A stretch of 64,000 bases of DNA from Bacillota bacterium (GTDB taxonomy: Bacteria > Bacillota > Negativicutes > Sporomusales > UBA7701), in assembly GCA_023415775.1 (NCBI GenBank), contig JAEZJM010000019.1:124001-188000 (forward strand), written 5' to 3'. The position numbers and the translations under genes were made by a program. Under the pieces are notes generated by a model. The model was not told the DNA's origin and did not search any database. It worked only from the letters and a program-made list of their open reading frames with translations. Each line of letters starts with the position of its first letter. Position 1 is the first letter of the stretch. Below, piece after piece: positions 42,991-51,402 of the stretch.

Positions 42991-44151
42991 ATGATCCGAC
43001 ATGAACGTGTCCAAGTCTATCTTTACCAGTTGGTGCATGGTCATAAGCGGGGCCCGGTGGCCGCCGTTCTTCTCGGCGTGCTCCGGTTCATGTCGTTTGT
43101 CTACGGCCTGGGCGTCGACATCAAGCTCGGCCTCTATAAAGCCGGAATACTGAAACAGCATAAACTGGCCTGCCGGGTCATCAGCCTCGGCAACATCACC
43201 GTCGGCGGCACCGGCAAAACCCCCACCGCCCAGCGCCTTGCGGCCATCATCCGCGACATGGGCTACCGGGTCGTCATCCTCAACCGCGGTTACCGGGCCA
43301 ACTGGCGCGGCCAGGTAGGGCTGGTCTCCGACGGCCGACGTATCTACATGTCGGTCAACGAGGCCGGCGACGAGGCTTACCTGCTGGCGAAAAACCTGCC
43401 GGGCGTGGCGGTCGTCATCGGCAAAAACCGCAACGTCACCGGCGATTACGCCGTCGCCAACCTCAAAGCCGACTTCATCATCCTCGACGACGGCTACCAA
43501 CACTGGCAGCTGGCCCGCGACCTTGACATCGTCCTCATCGACAGCATCAATGTCTTCGGCAACAACTTTCTCCTGCCGCGGGGCACGCTCCGCGAACCCC
43601 TGACCCACCTAAACCGCGCCAACGTCTTCCTCCTCACAAAAGTAGACCAGGGCACCGACAATGCCCGCGACATAATCCGCGAGACCCTCGCCCGCTACAA
43701 CGACCAGGCGCTGGTCGTCGAAAGCGTCCACAGCCCGCGCTGCTTCATCGAAATTGAAGACTGGTACAAAGGCATCAGGCCGGAAACGGTCGCGCTCGAA
43801 ACCATCCACAAGAAAAACGTCCTGGCATTTTCCGCCCTCGGCAACCCGACCTCCTTCGAGCAGTCGATCAACGATATCGGGGCCATAATCGTCGATGCCG
43901 TCCGCTACCCCGACCACCACGACTACACAATGGCCGAAATGCAGCATGTAATGCAGCGGGCAGTCGACAGTGGCGTTTTCGCCCTCGTAACCACCGAAAA
44001 AGACGCGGTCAAAATTCCGTCCGAGTTTATTCACTCCGACCGGCCGCTGCCCCTATACGTTCTAGGCATTGAAGTACGATTCGTCGACAACGGCTACCAG
44101 GAACTGATGAACCTGATCAAAGCGGTGGCCGAGCGGGGAGGCAAGCAATGA
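42991..44151 (+). CDS. lpxK: Tetraacyldisaccharide 4'-kinase
   Basis: LpxK phosphorylates the 4' position of lipid A. The 386-aa product is longer than E. coli LpxK (328). It has a hydrophobic N-terminal helix (about 22-45), the Walker A loop SLGNITVGGTGKTP, NRGYRANWRGQVGLVSDG, and the metal/active-site motif IILDDGYQHWQLARDLDIV. Further family blocks are LLPRGTLREPLTHLNRAN and a C-terminal TTEKDAVKIP. Its stop overlaps the kdsB start as ATGA. Confidence 0.94.
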   Translation: MIRHERVQVYLYQLVHGHKRGPVAAVLLGVLRFMSFVYGLGVDIKLGLYKAGILKQHKLACRVISLGNITVGGTGKTPTAQRLAAIIRDMGYRVVILNRGYRANWRGQVGLVSDGRRIYMSVNEAGDEAYLLAKNLPGVAVVIGKNRNVTGDYAVANLKADFIILDDGYQHWQLARDLDIVLIDSINVFGNNFLLPRGTLREPLTHLNRANVFLLTKVDQGTDNARDIIRETLARYNDQALVVESVHSPRCFIEIEDWYKGIRPETVALETIHKKNVLAFSALGNPTSFEQSINDIGAIIVDAVRYPDHHDYTMAEMQHVMQRAVDSGVFALVTTEKDAVKIPSEFIHSDRPLPLYVLGIEVRFVDNGYQELMNLIKAVAERGGKQ

Positions 44152-44891
44152 GAATAATCTGCGTCATCCCGGCTCGCTACTCGTCCACCCGCCTGCCGGG
44201 CAAACCGCTGGCCCTGATCGCCGGCAAGCCGATGATCCAGCACGTCTACGAGCGGGCCAGCCAAGCCAAGCTGCCCTGCCGGGTGCTCGTCGCCACCGAC
44301 CACGAACAGGTCTTCGGCGCGGTAAAAGCCTTCGGCGGGGAAGTAATGATGACCTCGCCGCTGCATCCCACCGGTACCGACCGGCTGGCCGAAGTGGCCG
44401 CCCGCCATGAAGACGCCGACGTCATCATCAACGTCCAGGGGGACGAACCGCTCATCGAGCCCGCGGTCATCGACCAACTGGCGGGAGAATTCCACCAGGC
44501 CCCCGGCCTGATGATGGCCACCCTCGCCGCGCCGCTCGCCGAGGCTGACTACAACGCCCCGAGCGTCGTCAAAGTCGTAACCGACCTGGCGGGGTACGCC
44601 CTGTATTTCTCCCGCTCCCTCATCCCCTACCCCCGAAACCCGGCCAACGGCTTGACATACTACAAACACATCGGCATCTACGCCTACCGCCGCGACTTTC
44701 TACTCAAATTCGCCGCCCTGCCGCCCACGCCGCTGGAAAAAGCCGAATCGCTCGAACAGCTCCGGGCGCTCGAGCACGGCTACCGCATCAAAGTCCTCAG
44801 CACCGGCTTCACCTCCGTTGGCGTGGACACGCCGGAGGATCTGGAAAGAGTGAACGCCATTATCGCCGCACAAGGAGGCTCAGCAAAATGA
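44148..44891 (+). CDS. kdsB: 3-deoxy-manno-octulosonate cytidylyltransferase
   Basis: KdsB activates Kdo as CMP-Kdo for WaaA. The 247-aa product (E. coli 248) has the nucleotide-binding VIPARYSSTRLPGKPLALI, VATDHEQVFGAV, SPLHPTGTDRLAEVA and the INVQGDEPLIEP motif, then KHIGIYAYRRDFL and a terminal GVDTPEDLERV. ATGA overlaps join it to lpxK before and kdsA after. Confidence 0.96.
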   Translation: MRIICVIPARYSSTRLPGKPLALIAGKPMIQHVYERASQAKLPCRVLVATDHEQVFGAVKAFGGEVMMTSPLHPTGTDRLAEVAARHEDADVIINVQGDEPLIEPAVIDQLAGEFHQAPGLMMATLAAPLAEADYNAPSVVKVVTDLAGYALYFSRSLIPYPRNPANGLTYYKHIGIYAYRRDFLLKFAALPPTPLEKAESLEQLRALEHGYRIKVLSTGFTSVGVDTPEDLERVNAIIAAQGGSAK

Positions 44892-45712
44892 AAACAGTGC
44901 AAATAGGCTCCATCGCCATCGGCGGCAAAAACCCCCTCGCCCTCATCGCCGGGCCGTGTGTCCTCGAAAGCACAGACCGGGCGCGGATGATTGGCCGCGA
45001 GGTCAAGGCCATCGCCGACCGACTCGGCATCCCCTATATCTTCAAAGCGTCGTACGACAAAGCCAACCGTTCGGCCTACAACTCCTTCCGCGGCCCGGGG
45101 CTTACGGAAGGGCTGGCCGCACTGGCCGCCATCAAAGCCGATCTCAAGGTGCCGGTATTGAGCGACATCCACTGCACCACCCAGGTCGACCCCGCGGCCG
45201 CCGTCCTCGACATCCTGCAGATACCCGCCTTCCTCTGCCGCCAGACTGACCTCGTCTACGCGGCGGCCGCCACCGGCAAGGCCGTCAACGTAAAAAAGGG
45301 CCAGTTCCTGGCCCCCGGCGACATGAAAAACGTCGTCCACAAAATCCTCGAAGCAGGCAACGAAAACATCCTCCTCACCGAGCGGGGCGCGACCTTCGGC
45401 TACAACAACCTCGTCGTCGACATGCGCTCGCTGCCTATCATGCGCTCGCTGGGCTACCCGGTCGTCTTCGACGCCACCCACAGCGTCCAGCTCCCCGGCG
45501 GAGCAGGCGCCACATCCGGCGGCCAGCGGGAATACGTCGCCTACCTGGCGCGGGCGGCGGTGGCGGCAGGAGTCGACGCGCTGTTCATGGAAGTGCACGA
45601 CAACCCGGCCGAAGCCCTGTCGGACGGCCCCAACATGCTGTACATCGATCAACTCGCGCCGCTTCTCGAAGACCTACTGGCTATCGACGCGGTTGTGCGC
45701 AAACATAAATAG
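44888..45712 (+). CDS. kdsA: 2-dehydro-3-deoxyphosphooctonate aldolase (Kdo-8-phosphate synthase)
   Basis: KdsA condenses PEP with arabinose-5-phosphate to Kdo-8-phosphate. The 274-aa product has the family motifs LIAGPCVLES, FKASYDKANRSAYNSFRGPG, VLSDIHCTTQVDPAA, LCRQTDLVYAAA, VNVKKGQFLAPGDMKNV and VFDATHSVQLPGGAGATSGG. The metal-binding-type cysteine in GPCVLES suggests the metal-dependent class, which should be tested biochemically. AGGAGG precedes ATG 44888. Confidence 0.96.
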   Translation: MKTVQIGSIAIGGKNPLALIAGPCVLESTDRARMIGREVKAIADRLGIPYIFKASYDKANRSAYNSFRGPGLTEGLAALAAIKADLKVPVLSDIHCTTQVDPAAAVLDILQIPAFLCRQTDLVYAAAATGKAVNVKKGQFLAPGDMKNVVHKILEAGNENILLTERGATFGYNNLVVDMRSLPIMRSLGYPVVFDATHSVQLPGGAGATSGGQREYVAYLARAAVAAGVDALFMEVHDNPAEALSDGPNMLYIDQLAPLLEDLLAIDAVVRKHK

Positions 45713-45726
45713 GGAGGGACAGGCCG

Positions 45727-46695
45727 ATGATCATCGAGCAGGCAAAAGAAGTGCTGGCAGTTGAAGCGGCGGCCATCCAGGCTCTCATTCCCCGCATCGA
45801 CGGCCAGTTTACGGCAGCGGTAAACATCATCCTCGATTGTAGCGGCCGGGTAATCGTCACCGGTATGGGCAAATCGGGCCTCGTCGGCAGGAAGATCGCC
45901 GCCACCCTTGCCAGTACCGGCACACCGGCCTTTTTTCTGCATCCGGCCGAAGCCATCCACGGCGACCTCGGCATGGTCACGGGCGAAGACGTCGTCCTCG
46001 CCTTGTCCCATAGCGGCGAGACGGGCGAAGTGCTAAGCATCCTGCCCATAATCCGGCGTATCGGCGCCAAGGTGATCGCCATGAGCGGCCGGGAAAACTC
46101 GACCCTCGTCAGCAACGCCGACGGCTTTCTCGACGTGGCTGTCGAAAGGGAAGCCTGCCCGCTGGGCCTGGCGCCCACCGCCAGCACCACAGCATCCCTC
46201 GCCATGGGCGACGCCCTGGCGGTCGCGCTTCTCACCGCCCGCCGCTTCACCCCCGAAGACTTCGCCCTCTTCCACCCGGGCGGCTCGCTCGGGCGGCGCC
46301 TGCTCCTCACCGTCGGGCAGGTTATGCACAGCGGCGAAGACAACCCGGTCACGCCGCTCGGCAGCACCGTCAAAGAAGCGCTGTTCGTCATCACCGCCAA
46401 GGGCCTTGGCGTCACCTCGATCATCGACGGCGATGGACGCCTGCAGGGAATAATCACCGACGGCGACATTCGTCGCAGCCTCGAAAAGGGCTTAGACTTC
46501 CTCAACAAGCGGGTGGAGGAAATAATGACCCGCTCGCCGCGGACGATAACCGCCGACAGGTTGGCCGCCCAGGCGCTCAACAGGATGGAAAAGAACAAGC
46601 CGCGCCCCATCACGGTGCTGCCGGTCGTCGACGGCGACCAGCGGGCAATTGGTATGATTCACCTTACTGACTTATTGCGTCAAGGAGTGGTATAA
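45727..46695 (+). CDS. kdsD: Arabinose-5-phosphate isomerase (KpsF/GutQ family)
   Basis: KdsD converts ribulose-5-phosphate to arabinose-5-phosphate, the Kdo precursor. The 322-aa product has a SIS domain (GRVIVTGMGKSGLVGRKIAA, HPAEAIHGDLGMV, LALSHSGETGEV, LGLAPTASTTASLAMGDALA) and two C-terminal CBS domains (VMHSGEDNPVT; EIMTRSPRTI). The stop TAA overlaps the kdsC ATG by one base. GGGAGGGA precedes ATG 45727. Confidence 0.95.
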   Translation: MIIEQAKEVLAVEAAAIQALIPRIDGQFTAAVNIILDCSGRVIVTGMGKSGLVGRKIAATLASTGTPAFFLHPAEAIHGDLGMVTGEDVVLALSHSGETGEVLSILPIIRRIGAKVIAMSGRENSTLVSNADGFLDVAVEREACPLGLAPTASTTASLAMGDALAVALLTARRFTPEDFALFHPGGSLGRRLLLTVGQVMHSGEDNPVTPLGSTVKEALFVITAKGLGVTSIIDGDGRLQGIITDGDIRRSLEKGLDFLNKRVEEIMTRSPRTITADRLAAQALNRMEKNKPRPITVLPVVDGDQRAIGMIHLTDLLRQGVV

Positions 46696-47240
46696 TGGAT
46701 ACTGAGGTCCGCGCCCGCCGGGTCAAACTCCTGGTTTTCGACGTGGACGGGGTGCTGACTTCGGGCCAACTGCTCTTCGGTCCCGACGGCGAGGCCATGA
46801 AGATTTTTCACGCCCAGGACGGCCTCGGCATCAACGCCGCCCACCGGGCCGGGCTCAAAACCGCATTGATAACCGGCCGGGAAAGCGAAATGGTGCGACG
46901 GCGGGGAACCGAACTGTCGATAACCGATATCTGCCAGGGTGCGCAGGACAAAATAGCCCGCCTCGAGCAACTGCTCGCCAAGCACCACCTGACGGCCGAC
47001 GAGGTCGCCTACACCGGCGACGACCTCAACGATCTCGCCGTCATGGGGCGGGCCGGTCTGGCTTTTGCGGTAGCCAATGCCGCGCCGGAAGTCAAGGCCG
47101 CCGCTCATTACGTCACCGGCCGCGCCGGAGGGGACGGAGCGGTGCGGGAGATCGTCGAACTCGTCCTTAAAGCCCAGGGGAAGTGGACCGCGATCGTCGA
47201 AAGCTACCGCCGTCCCGGCGGGGGTAAGCCCTGCCAGTGA
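46695..47240 (+). CDS. kdsC: 3-deoxy-manno-octulosonate-8-phosphatase
   Basis: KdsC removes phosphate from Kdo-8-phosphate. The 181-aa HAD-family protein has motif I FDVDGVLTSGQLLFG, KIFHAQDGLGINAAHRAGLK, motif II ALITGRES, and motif III/IV VAYTGDDLNDLAVM. The cap-less size and the KdsC-like C-terminal RAGGDGAVREIVELVLKAQG support the call. It completes a kdsB-A-D-C block in four adjacent genes. Confidence 0.95.
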   Translation: MDTEVRARRVKLLVFDVDGVLTSGQLLFGPDGEAMKIFHAQDGLGINAAHRAGLKTALITGRESEMVRRRGTELSITDICQGAQDKIARLEQLLAKHHLTADEVAYTGDDLNDLAVMGRAGLAFAVANAAPEVKAAAHYVTGRAGGDGAVREIVELVLKAQGKWTAIVESYRRPGGGKPCQ

Positions 47241-47296
47241 AGCGTAGCTGAGAAACCCCGCAACGAACGTTTATCGGCGTCACCGGGAGGAAAACA

Positions 47297-48184
47297 GTGA
47301 CGAATGCTTGGCAGTATTACCTGCTTAAAACAATCAGCCGCATAATCTGCCTGCTGCCGTATCCCTGGCTTCTGGCGCTGGGCCGGCTGCTGGGCCGCCT
47401 TTATTACCGCATCGCCGCGCGCCAGCGCGAGCGGGCCATCGATCAGATAAAACGGGGCTTGGGGCTTACCCGGCCCGCCGCCGAGCTGATCATCCGCAGC
47501 CTGTTCGTCAAGCTCGGCCAGACCTTCCTGGAAGTGATGTACCTGCCGGTTTTCAACCCGGCGACAATCAACCGGTATATTACGATCGAAAACCGTCATT
47601 ATCTCGACGAAGCCCTCGCCAAGGGCAAGGGCGTGGCCGTGCTGTCCGCCCACATGGGCAACTGGGAGTGGCTGGGGGCCGGGCTGTCCATGTACGGCTT
47701 CCCGGTGGCCAGCATCGTAAAAAACCAGCCAAACGACCAGCACAACCGCATCATCAACGAATACCGCCAGCTTGTCGGCATCGAAATGTTTACGCGCGGC
47801 ACCTCCGACCTGGTCGCCGCCGCCAAGGCTCTCAAGAACGGCCGGGTGCTGGGTTTTTTCTCCGATCAGGATGCCGGCAAAAACGGCGTTTTCATTGAGT
47901 TCCTCGGCAAAATGGCCTCCACCCCCGTCGGACTGGCCGTCTTCGCCCGGCGGCTGGCTGTGCCGGTCGTGCCGGCGTTCATCGTCCGCCGCGCCGAGGG
48001 CGGGCACCGTATCATCGTCAAACCGCCGCTCTGCTTCACATTCAGCGGCGACGACGCGGCCGACGACTATAACTTCACCGTCCAGGCCACGAGATTAATC
48101 GAAGACATGATCAGGCAATATCCGGACGAGTGGCTCTGGTTTCAGAAACGGTGGAATACGAAATGGGCAGGTGAAGAGGCTTGA
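47297..48184 (+). CDS. LpxL/LpxM-type lysophospholipid acyltransferase, copy 2
   Basis: The 295-aa product is a paralogue of the gene at 31281. It has HX4E as HMGNWE, LGFFSDQDAGKNGVFIEFLG, STPVGLAVFARR and a C-terminal YPDEWLWFQKRWNTK block. It probably adds a secondary acyl chain to lipid A or processes phospholipids. Its stop overlaps the lptC TTG start (TTGA), so it belongs to the lpt transcript. GGGAGG precedes GTG 47297. The two copies differ enough to suggest different positions or acyl donors. Confidence 0.9.
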   Translation: MTNAWQYYLLKTISRIICLLPYPWLLALGRLLGRLYYRIAARQRERAIDQIKRGLGLTRPAAELIIRSLFVKLGQTFLEVMYLPVFNPATINRYITIENRHYLDEALAKGKGVAVLSAHMGNWEWLGAGLSMYGFPVASIVKNQPNDQHNRIINEYRQLVGIEMFTRGTSDLVAAAKALKNGRVLGFFSDQDAGKNGVFIEFLGKMASTPVGLAVFARRLAVPVVPAFIVRRAEGGHRIIVKPPLCFTFSGDDAADDYNFTVQATRLIEDMIRQYPDEWLWFQKRWNTKWAGEEA

Positions 48185-48747
48185 AACTTAGTAAAAGCGC
48201 ATACCGGGCGATAGCCTGCACACTGCTGATAATCGCTGGCGGGCTTTATTATTTCAACAAGACAGAGCTTCCGCCCCCTCCCGTGGTCCAGGAGGCGAAA
48301 GCCGACGACGGGTCTGCCAACATCACCTTCTTCGGCAGCAAGATCGTCGAACAGCAGGACGGCAAGAAACAGTGGGAGGTCGAAGCCGAGTCGGTGCAGA
48401 TGAACCCCGGTACGAACAGGGCTCAACTGATTAATTTCCAAGCGACGCTCTACCGCGCTGACGGCAGCAAGCTTCACCTTGTCGGCCGGCAGGCGGAACT
48501 TGATACCAAAACCAGAGATATCCACATGTCGGGCGACATAAAAGCCACCAACAGCGACGGTGCGGTATTCACCTCCGCCACCGCGCGCTGGGCCGCCAAG
48601 GAGCGCAAGTTTTTCGGCGGCGGCGGCATAACCATGACAAGAGGGGACACCGTCGTAACCGGCGACCGCGTCGAAGGCGACGAGCAGCTCGAGAAAGTGA
48701 AAGTATTCGGCAATGCCCGTGCTGTAAAAGGAGGAACTCCCCAATGA
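48181..48747 (+). CDS. lptC: LPS export protein LptC
   Basis: LptC is the single-span inner-membrane protein that passes LPS from LptBFG to LptA. The 188-aa product has an anchor near residues 8-25, a short Pro-rich linker and a beta-jellyroll with OstA-type strands (ITFFGSKIVEQQDGKKQWEV, LHLVGRQAELDTKTRDIHMS, GDRVEGDEQLEKVKVFGNAR). It starts with TTG inside the stop of the acyltransferase and its own stop overlaps lptA (ATGA). Confidence 0.9.
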   Translation: MKLSKSAYRAIACTLLIIAGGLYYFNKTELPPPPVVQEAKADDGSANITFFGSKIVEQQDGKKQWEVEAESVQMNPGTNRAQLINFQATLYRADGSKLHLVGRQAELDTKTRDIHMSGDIKATNSDGAVFTSATARWAAKERKFFGGGGITMTRGDTVVTGDRVEGDEQLEKVKVFGNARAVKGGTPQ

Positions 48748-49463
48748 AACGAAAATTCGCCGCCGCTACGCTGACAGCACTGATAGTGGTGCTGATCGCC
48801 GCGACCACAGCCGTATCCGCCCCGGCCGATAAACCTGTCGAACTCATCGCCGACACCATCGAATACGATGCCAAATCCGGCGTCATGAACGCCCAAGGCG
48901 CGGTAAAGCTTACCCGCGACAAAGCGGTGCTCACCGGCGCGAACGCCCAGTATAACACAAAGAGCAAAGAAGCCTACGTCTTCGGCAACGTGAAAGTAGT
49001 GCGGGAAGACACCACCCTGACCGCCAACGAAGTGCGGTCCTTTGACGATAACTATCTCGTGGCTACTGGCAATGCCTTGCTGACCAAAGGGGAAAATACT
49101 CTGGCCGGACCGAAAATCGAACACTGGGTGGACCGCCAGTACTCGCTGGTCCCGACCGCAGCCCGCCTGACCATGCCTGACGGCTGGATGACCGCAAACC
49201 GCGTCGAAGCCTTCCACACCGAAGACCGGGCGGTAGCCGACGGCGACGTCCATATCGTCAGCGACAAGCGCAGCCTGGACGCCACCTCCGACAAGGCGGT
49301 CTACTACGGCTCCAAGACCGAGCAGGGCAAGGTGGTAATGAGCGGCAACGCCCGCGCCGTCCAGGAGGGCAACATCCTGACCGGCAAAACGCTTACCATC
49401 TATCTCGACGACAAAGCCATGGACTCCCAGGGACGCTCCAAGCTTGTCGTCAAGCCCCAATAA
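48744..49463 (+). CDS. lptA: Periplasmic LPS bridge protein LptA (OstA-like)
   Basis: LptA forms the periplasmic bridge of the Lpt machine. The 239-aa protein (E. coli 185) has a signal peptide ending near AVSA-PA. Repeated OstA strands follow (ELIADTIEYDAKSGVMNAQG, EAYVFGNVKVVREDTTLTAN, VADGDVHIVSDKRSLDATSD, VVMSGNARAVQEGN). The extra length gives more strand repeats than E. coli LptA, consistent with a longer bridge per monomer. AGGAGG precedes ATG 48744. Confidence 0.92.
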   Translation: MKRKFAAATLTALIVVLIAATTAVSAPADKPVELIADTIEYDAKSGVMNAQGAVKLTRDKAVLTGANAQYNTKSKEAYVFGNVKVVREDTTLTANEVRSFDDNYLVATGNALLTKGENTLAGPKIEHWVDRQYSLVPTAARLTMPDGWMTANRVEAFHTEDRAVADGDVHIVSDKRSLDATSDKAVYYGSKTEQGKVVMSGNARAVQEGNILTGKTLTIYLDDKAMDSQGRSKLVVKPQ

Positions 49464-49478
49464 CGGGGCCCGCACGCG

Positions 49479-50219
49479 ATGTACAATTTATTTGCAAAAT
49501 ATATTGAAACCGAAGACCTCGTCAAGACGTACAAAGGGCGCAACGTCGTCGACGGCGTAAGCCTGAGGGTCGACCAGGGCAGAGTTGTTGGCCTGCTCGG
49601 CCCGAACGGCGCCGGCAAGACCACTACCTTCTATATGATAGTAGGCTTGGAGCGGCCTAATAGCGGGCGGATTTTCATCAACGGCGAAGACGTAACCAGC
49701 CTGCCGATGTATCGCCGCTCGATGTTCGGACTGGGCTACCTGCCCCAGGAACCGTCGGTCTTCCGCAAACTTACGGTCGAGGAGAACCTGCTCGCAATCC
49801 TGGAACTCAAGGAAGACCTAACCTTGGCCGAGCGTAAGGACAAGGCGGCAGCGCTGATGGAAGAACTTGGCGTCCTCGCCGTGCGCGACCGGCTGGGCTC
49901 GCAGCTCTCCGGCGGCGAACGGCGGCGCGTGGAAATCGCCCGGTCGCTGGCTACCGAGCCGGCCTTCATCTTGCTGGACGAGCCCTTCGCCGGCGTTGAC
50001 CCGATCGCCGTAGCCGATATACAGGAAATCATCGGCTTCCTGCGCGACCGGGGCATCGGGGTGCTCATCACCGACCACAATGTCCGCGAAACGCTTAGCA
50101 TCGTCGACTACGCCTATATCCTCAACGACGGCCAGACCCTCATCTGCGGAGACAGCGCCACCATCGCGGCCAGCGAGATAGCGCGGAAGTTCTACCTCGG
50201 CGACAAATTCAGCTTATAA
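49479..50219 (+). CDS. lptB: LPS export ABC transporter ATPase LptB
   Basis: LptB powers LPS extraction from the inner membrane. The 246-aa product has Walker A GPNGAGKTT, Q-loop YLPQEPSVFRKLTVEENL (the LptB form), signature LSGGERRRVEIARSL, Walker B FILLDEPFAGVDP and switch ITDHNVRETL. The last block ARKFYLGDKFSL matches LptB C-termini. The start at ATG 49479 has only a weak CGGGG upstream. It lies 15 bp after lptA. Confidence 0.95.
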   Translation: MYNLFAKYIETEDLVKTYKGRNVVDGVSLRVDQGRVVGLLGPNGAGKTTTFYMIVGLERPNSGRIFINGEDVTSLPMYRRSMFGLGYLPQEPSVFRKLTVEENLLAILELKEDLTLAERKDKAAALMEELGVLAVRDRLGSQLSGGERRRVEIARSLATEPAFILLDEPFAGVDPIAVADIQEIIGFLRDRGIGVLITDHNVRETLSIVDYAYILNDGQTLICGDSATIAASEIARKFYLGDKFSL

Positions 50220-50273
50220 TTGCATATACTTTCGGCCGCCAACGCTTTTTCCGCGGCCTGCTAGGAGCGTCAC

Positions 50274-51362
50274 ATGCGCATATTGGACAAGTACATCCTC
50301 AAAGAACTGCTGGGCCCCTTTATCTTCGGCGTTTGCGCCTTCTCCAGCGTCTTTATCGGCACCAGTACCCTCTTTAGGATCGCCCAATATATAACTAAAT
50401 TCGGCGCCGGGTTCAGCCCGGTCGTCAGGCTGTTCATCTACAGTCTGCCCAGCATCATCGTGCTGACATTCCCGATGTCGATGCTGCTGGCCTCGCTGCT
50501 GTCCTTCGGCCGGCTGTCAGGCTCAAGCGAAATCACGGCCATGAAGTCGGGCGGACTGAGCTTCTACCGCCTGACTACGCCGGTATTCATAGTGGCCTTC
50601 TTTGTCAGCATTTTTTCGGTGGCGTTCAGCGAACTGGTCGTGCCGGCGTCTAACGAGGCATACAACCATATCGTGCGTTATGAGATCGAAAAAAATACCC
50701 GGCCCCGCTCCCAGGAGCACATCGTCATCAAAGACGTCAAAGGCGGCACCATCGAGCGGCTCACCTACGCCCGCAAATTCGACGAAGAGCACAGCACCAT
50801 GAACGCCGTCACCGTGCAGGAATTCGAAAATGACAGGCTGGTGCGGGTCGAGAACGCCGAAAGAGCGATCTGGGAAAAAAACCAGTGGATGATGTACAAC
50901 GGGATCGTCCACGACCTTACCCCCGAAGGTCGCCTCGAACGGTCGATGCACTTCGTCCAGCAACTCATGCCGGTGGAAAAAACTCCGGGGGCCATCGCCC
51001 GCGAACAGAAAAAACCCGAGGAAATGTCCATCAAGGAACTCAAGATTCATATCAGCACCCTCAAACGCGAATTCGTCAAAACCAGCGTCTATGAAACAGA
51101 ACTCCACCAACGGCTGGCGATTCCCATGGCCTGTTTAGTCTTCGCGCTCATCGGCACGCCCCTCGGCCTCCAGCCTCATCGTTCCAGCTCCTCCATCGGC
51201 CTGGGGCTGAGCATAATCATCATCTTCATCTACTACACCATCATGACGATAACGACCGCGCTCGGCCAGGGGGGCGCCATCCCGCCGGTCCTGGGCGCGT
51301 GGTTCCCGAATATAGTCGGCATCTTTGCCGGTCTTTACCTGGTGCGCAAAGCCTCGCAGTAA
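50274..51362 (+). CDS. LptF/LptG-family LPS export permease (single gene)
   Basis: This YjgP/YjgQ-family permease forms the membrane part of LptB2FG. The 362-aa product starts MRILDKYILKELLGPFIFGV, has three membrane segments, a periplasmic jellyroll of about 160 residues, and three more segments (ACLVFALIGTPLGLQPHRSS, GLSIIIIFIYYTIMT). E. coli has two genes (lptF and lptG) in a pair, but only one is present here, so the protein may act as a homodimer or its partner is elsewhere. TAGGAGCG precedes ATG 50274. Confidence 0.92.
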   Translation: MRILDKYILKELLGPFIFGVCAFSSVFIGTSTLFRIAQYITKFGAGFSPVVRLFIYSLPSIIVLTFPMSMLLASLLSFGRLSGSSEITAMKSGGLSFYRLTTPVFIVAFFVSIFSVAFSELVVPASNEAYNHIVRYEIEKNTRPRSQEHIVIKDVKGGTIERLTYARKFDEEHSTMNAVTVQEFENDRLVRVENAERAIWEKNQWMMYNGIVHDLTPEGRLERSMHFVQQLMPVEKTPGAIAREQKKPEEMSIKELKIHISTLKREFVKTSVYETELHQRLAIPMACLVFALIGTPLGLQPHRSSSSIGLGLSIIIIFIYYTIMTITTALGQGGAIPPVLGAWFPNIVGIFAGLYLVRKASQ

Positions 51363-51402
51363 GCGGCTACAATCTGAGTATCCGGGAGAGGAGGTTCAGC
51401 CT

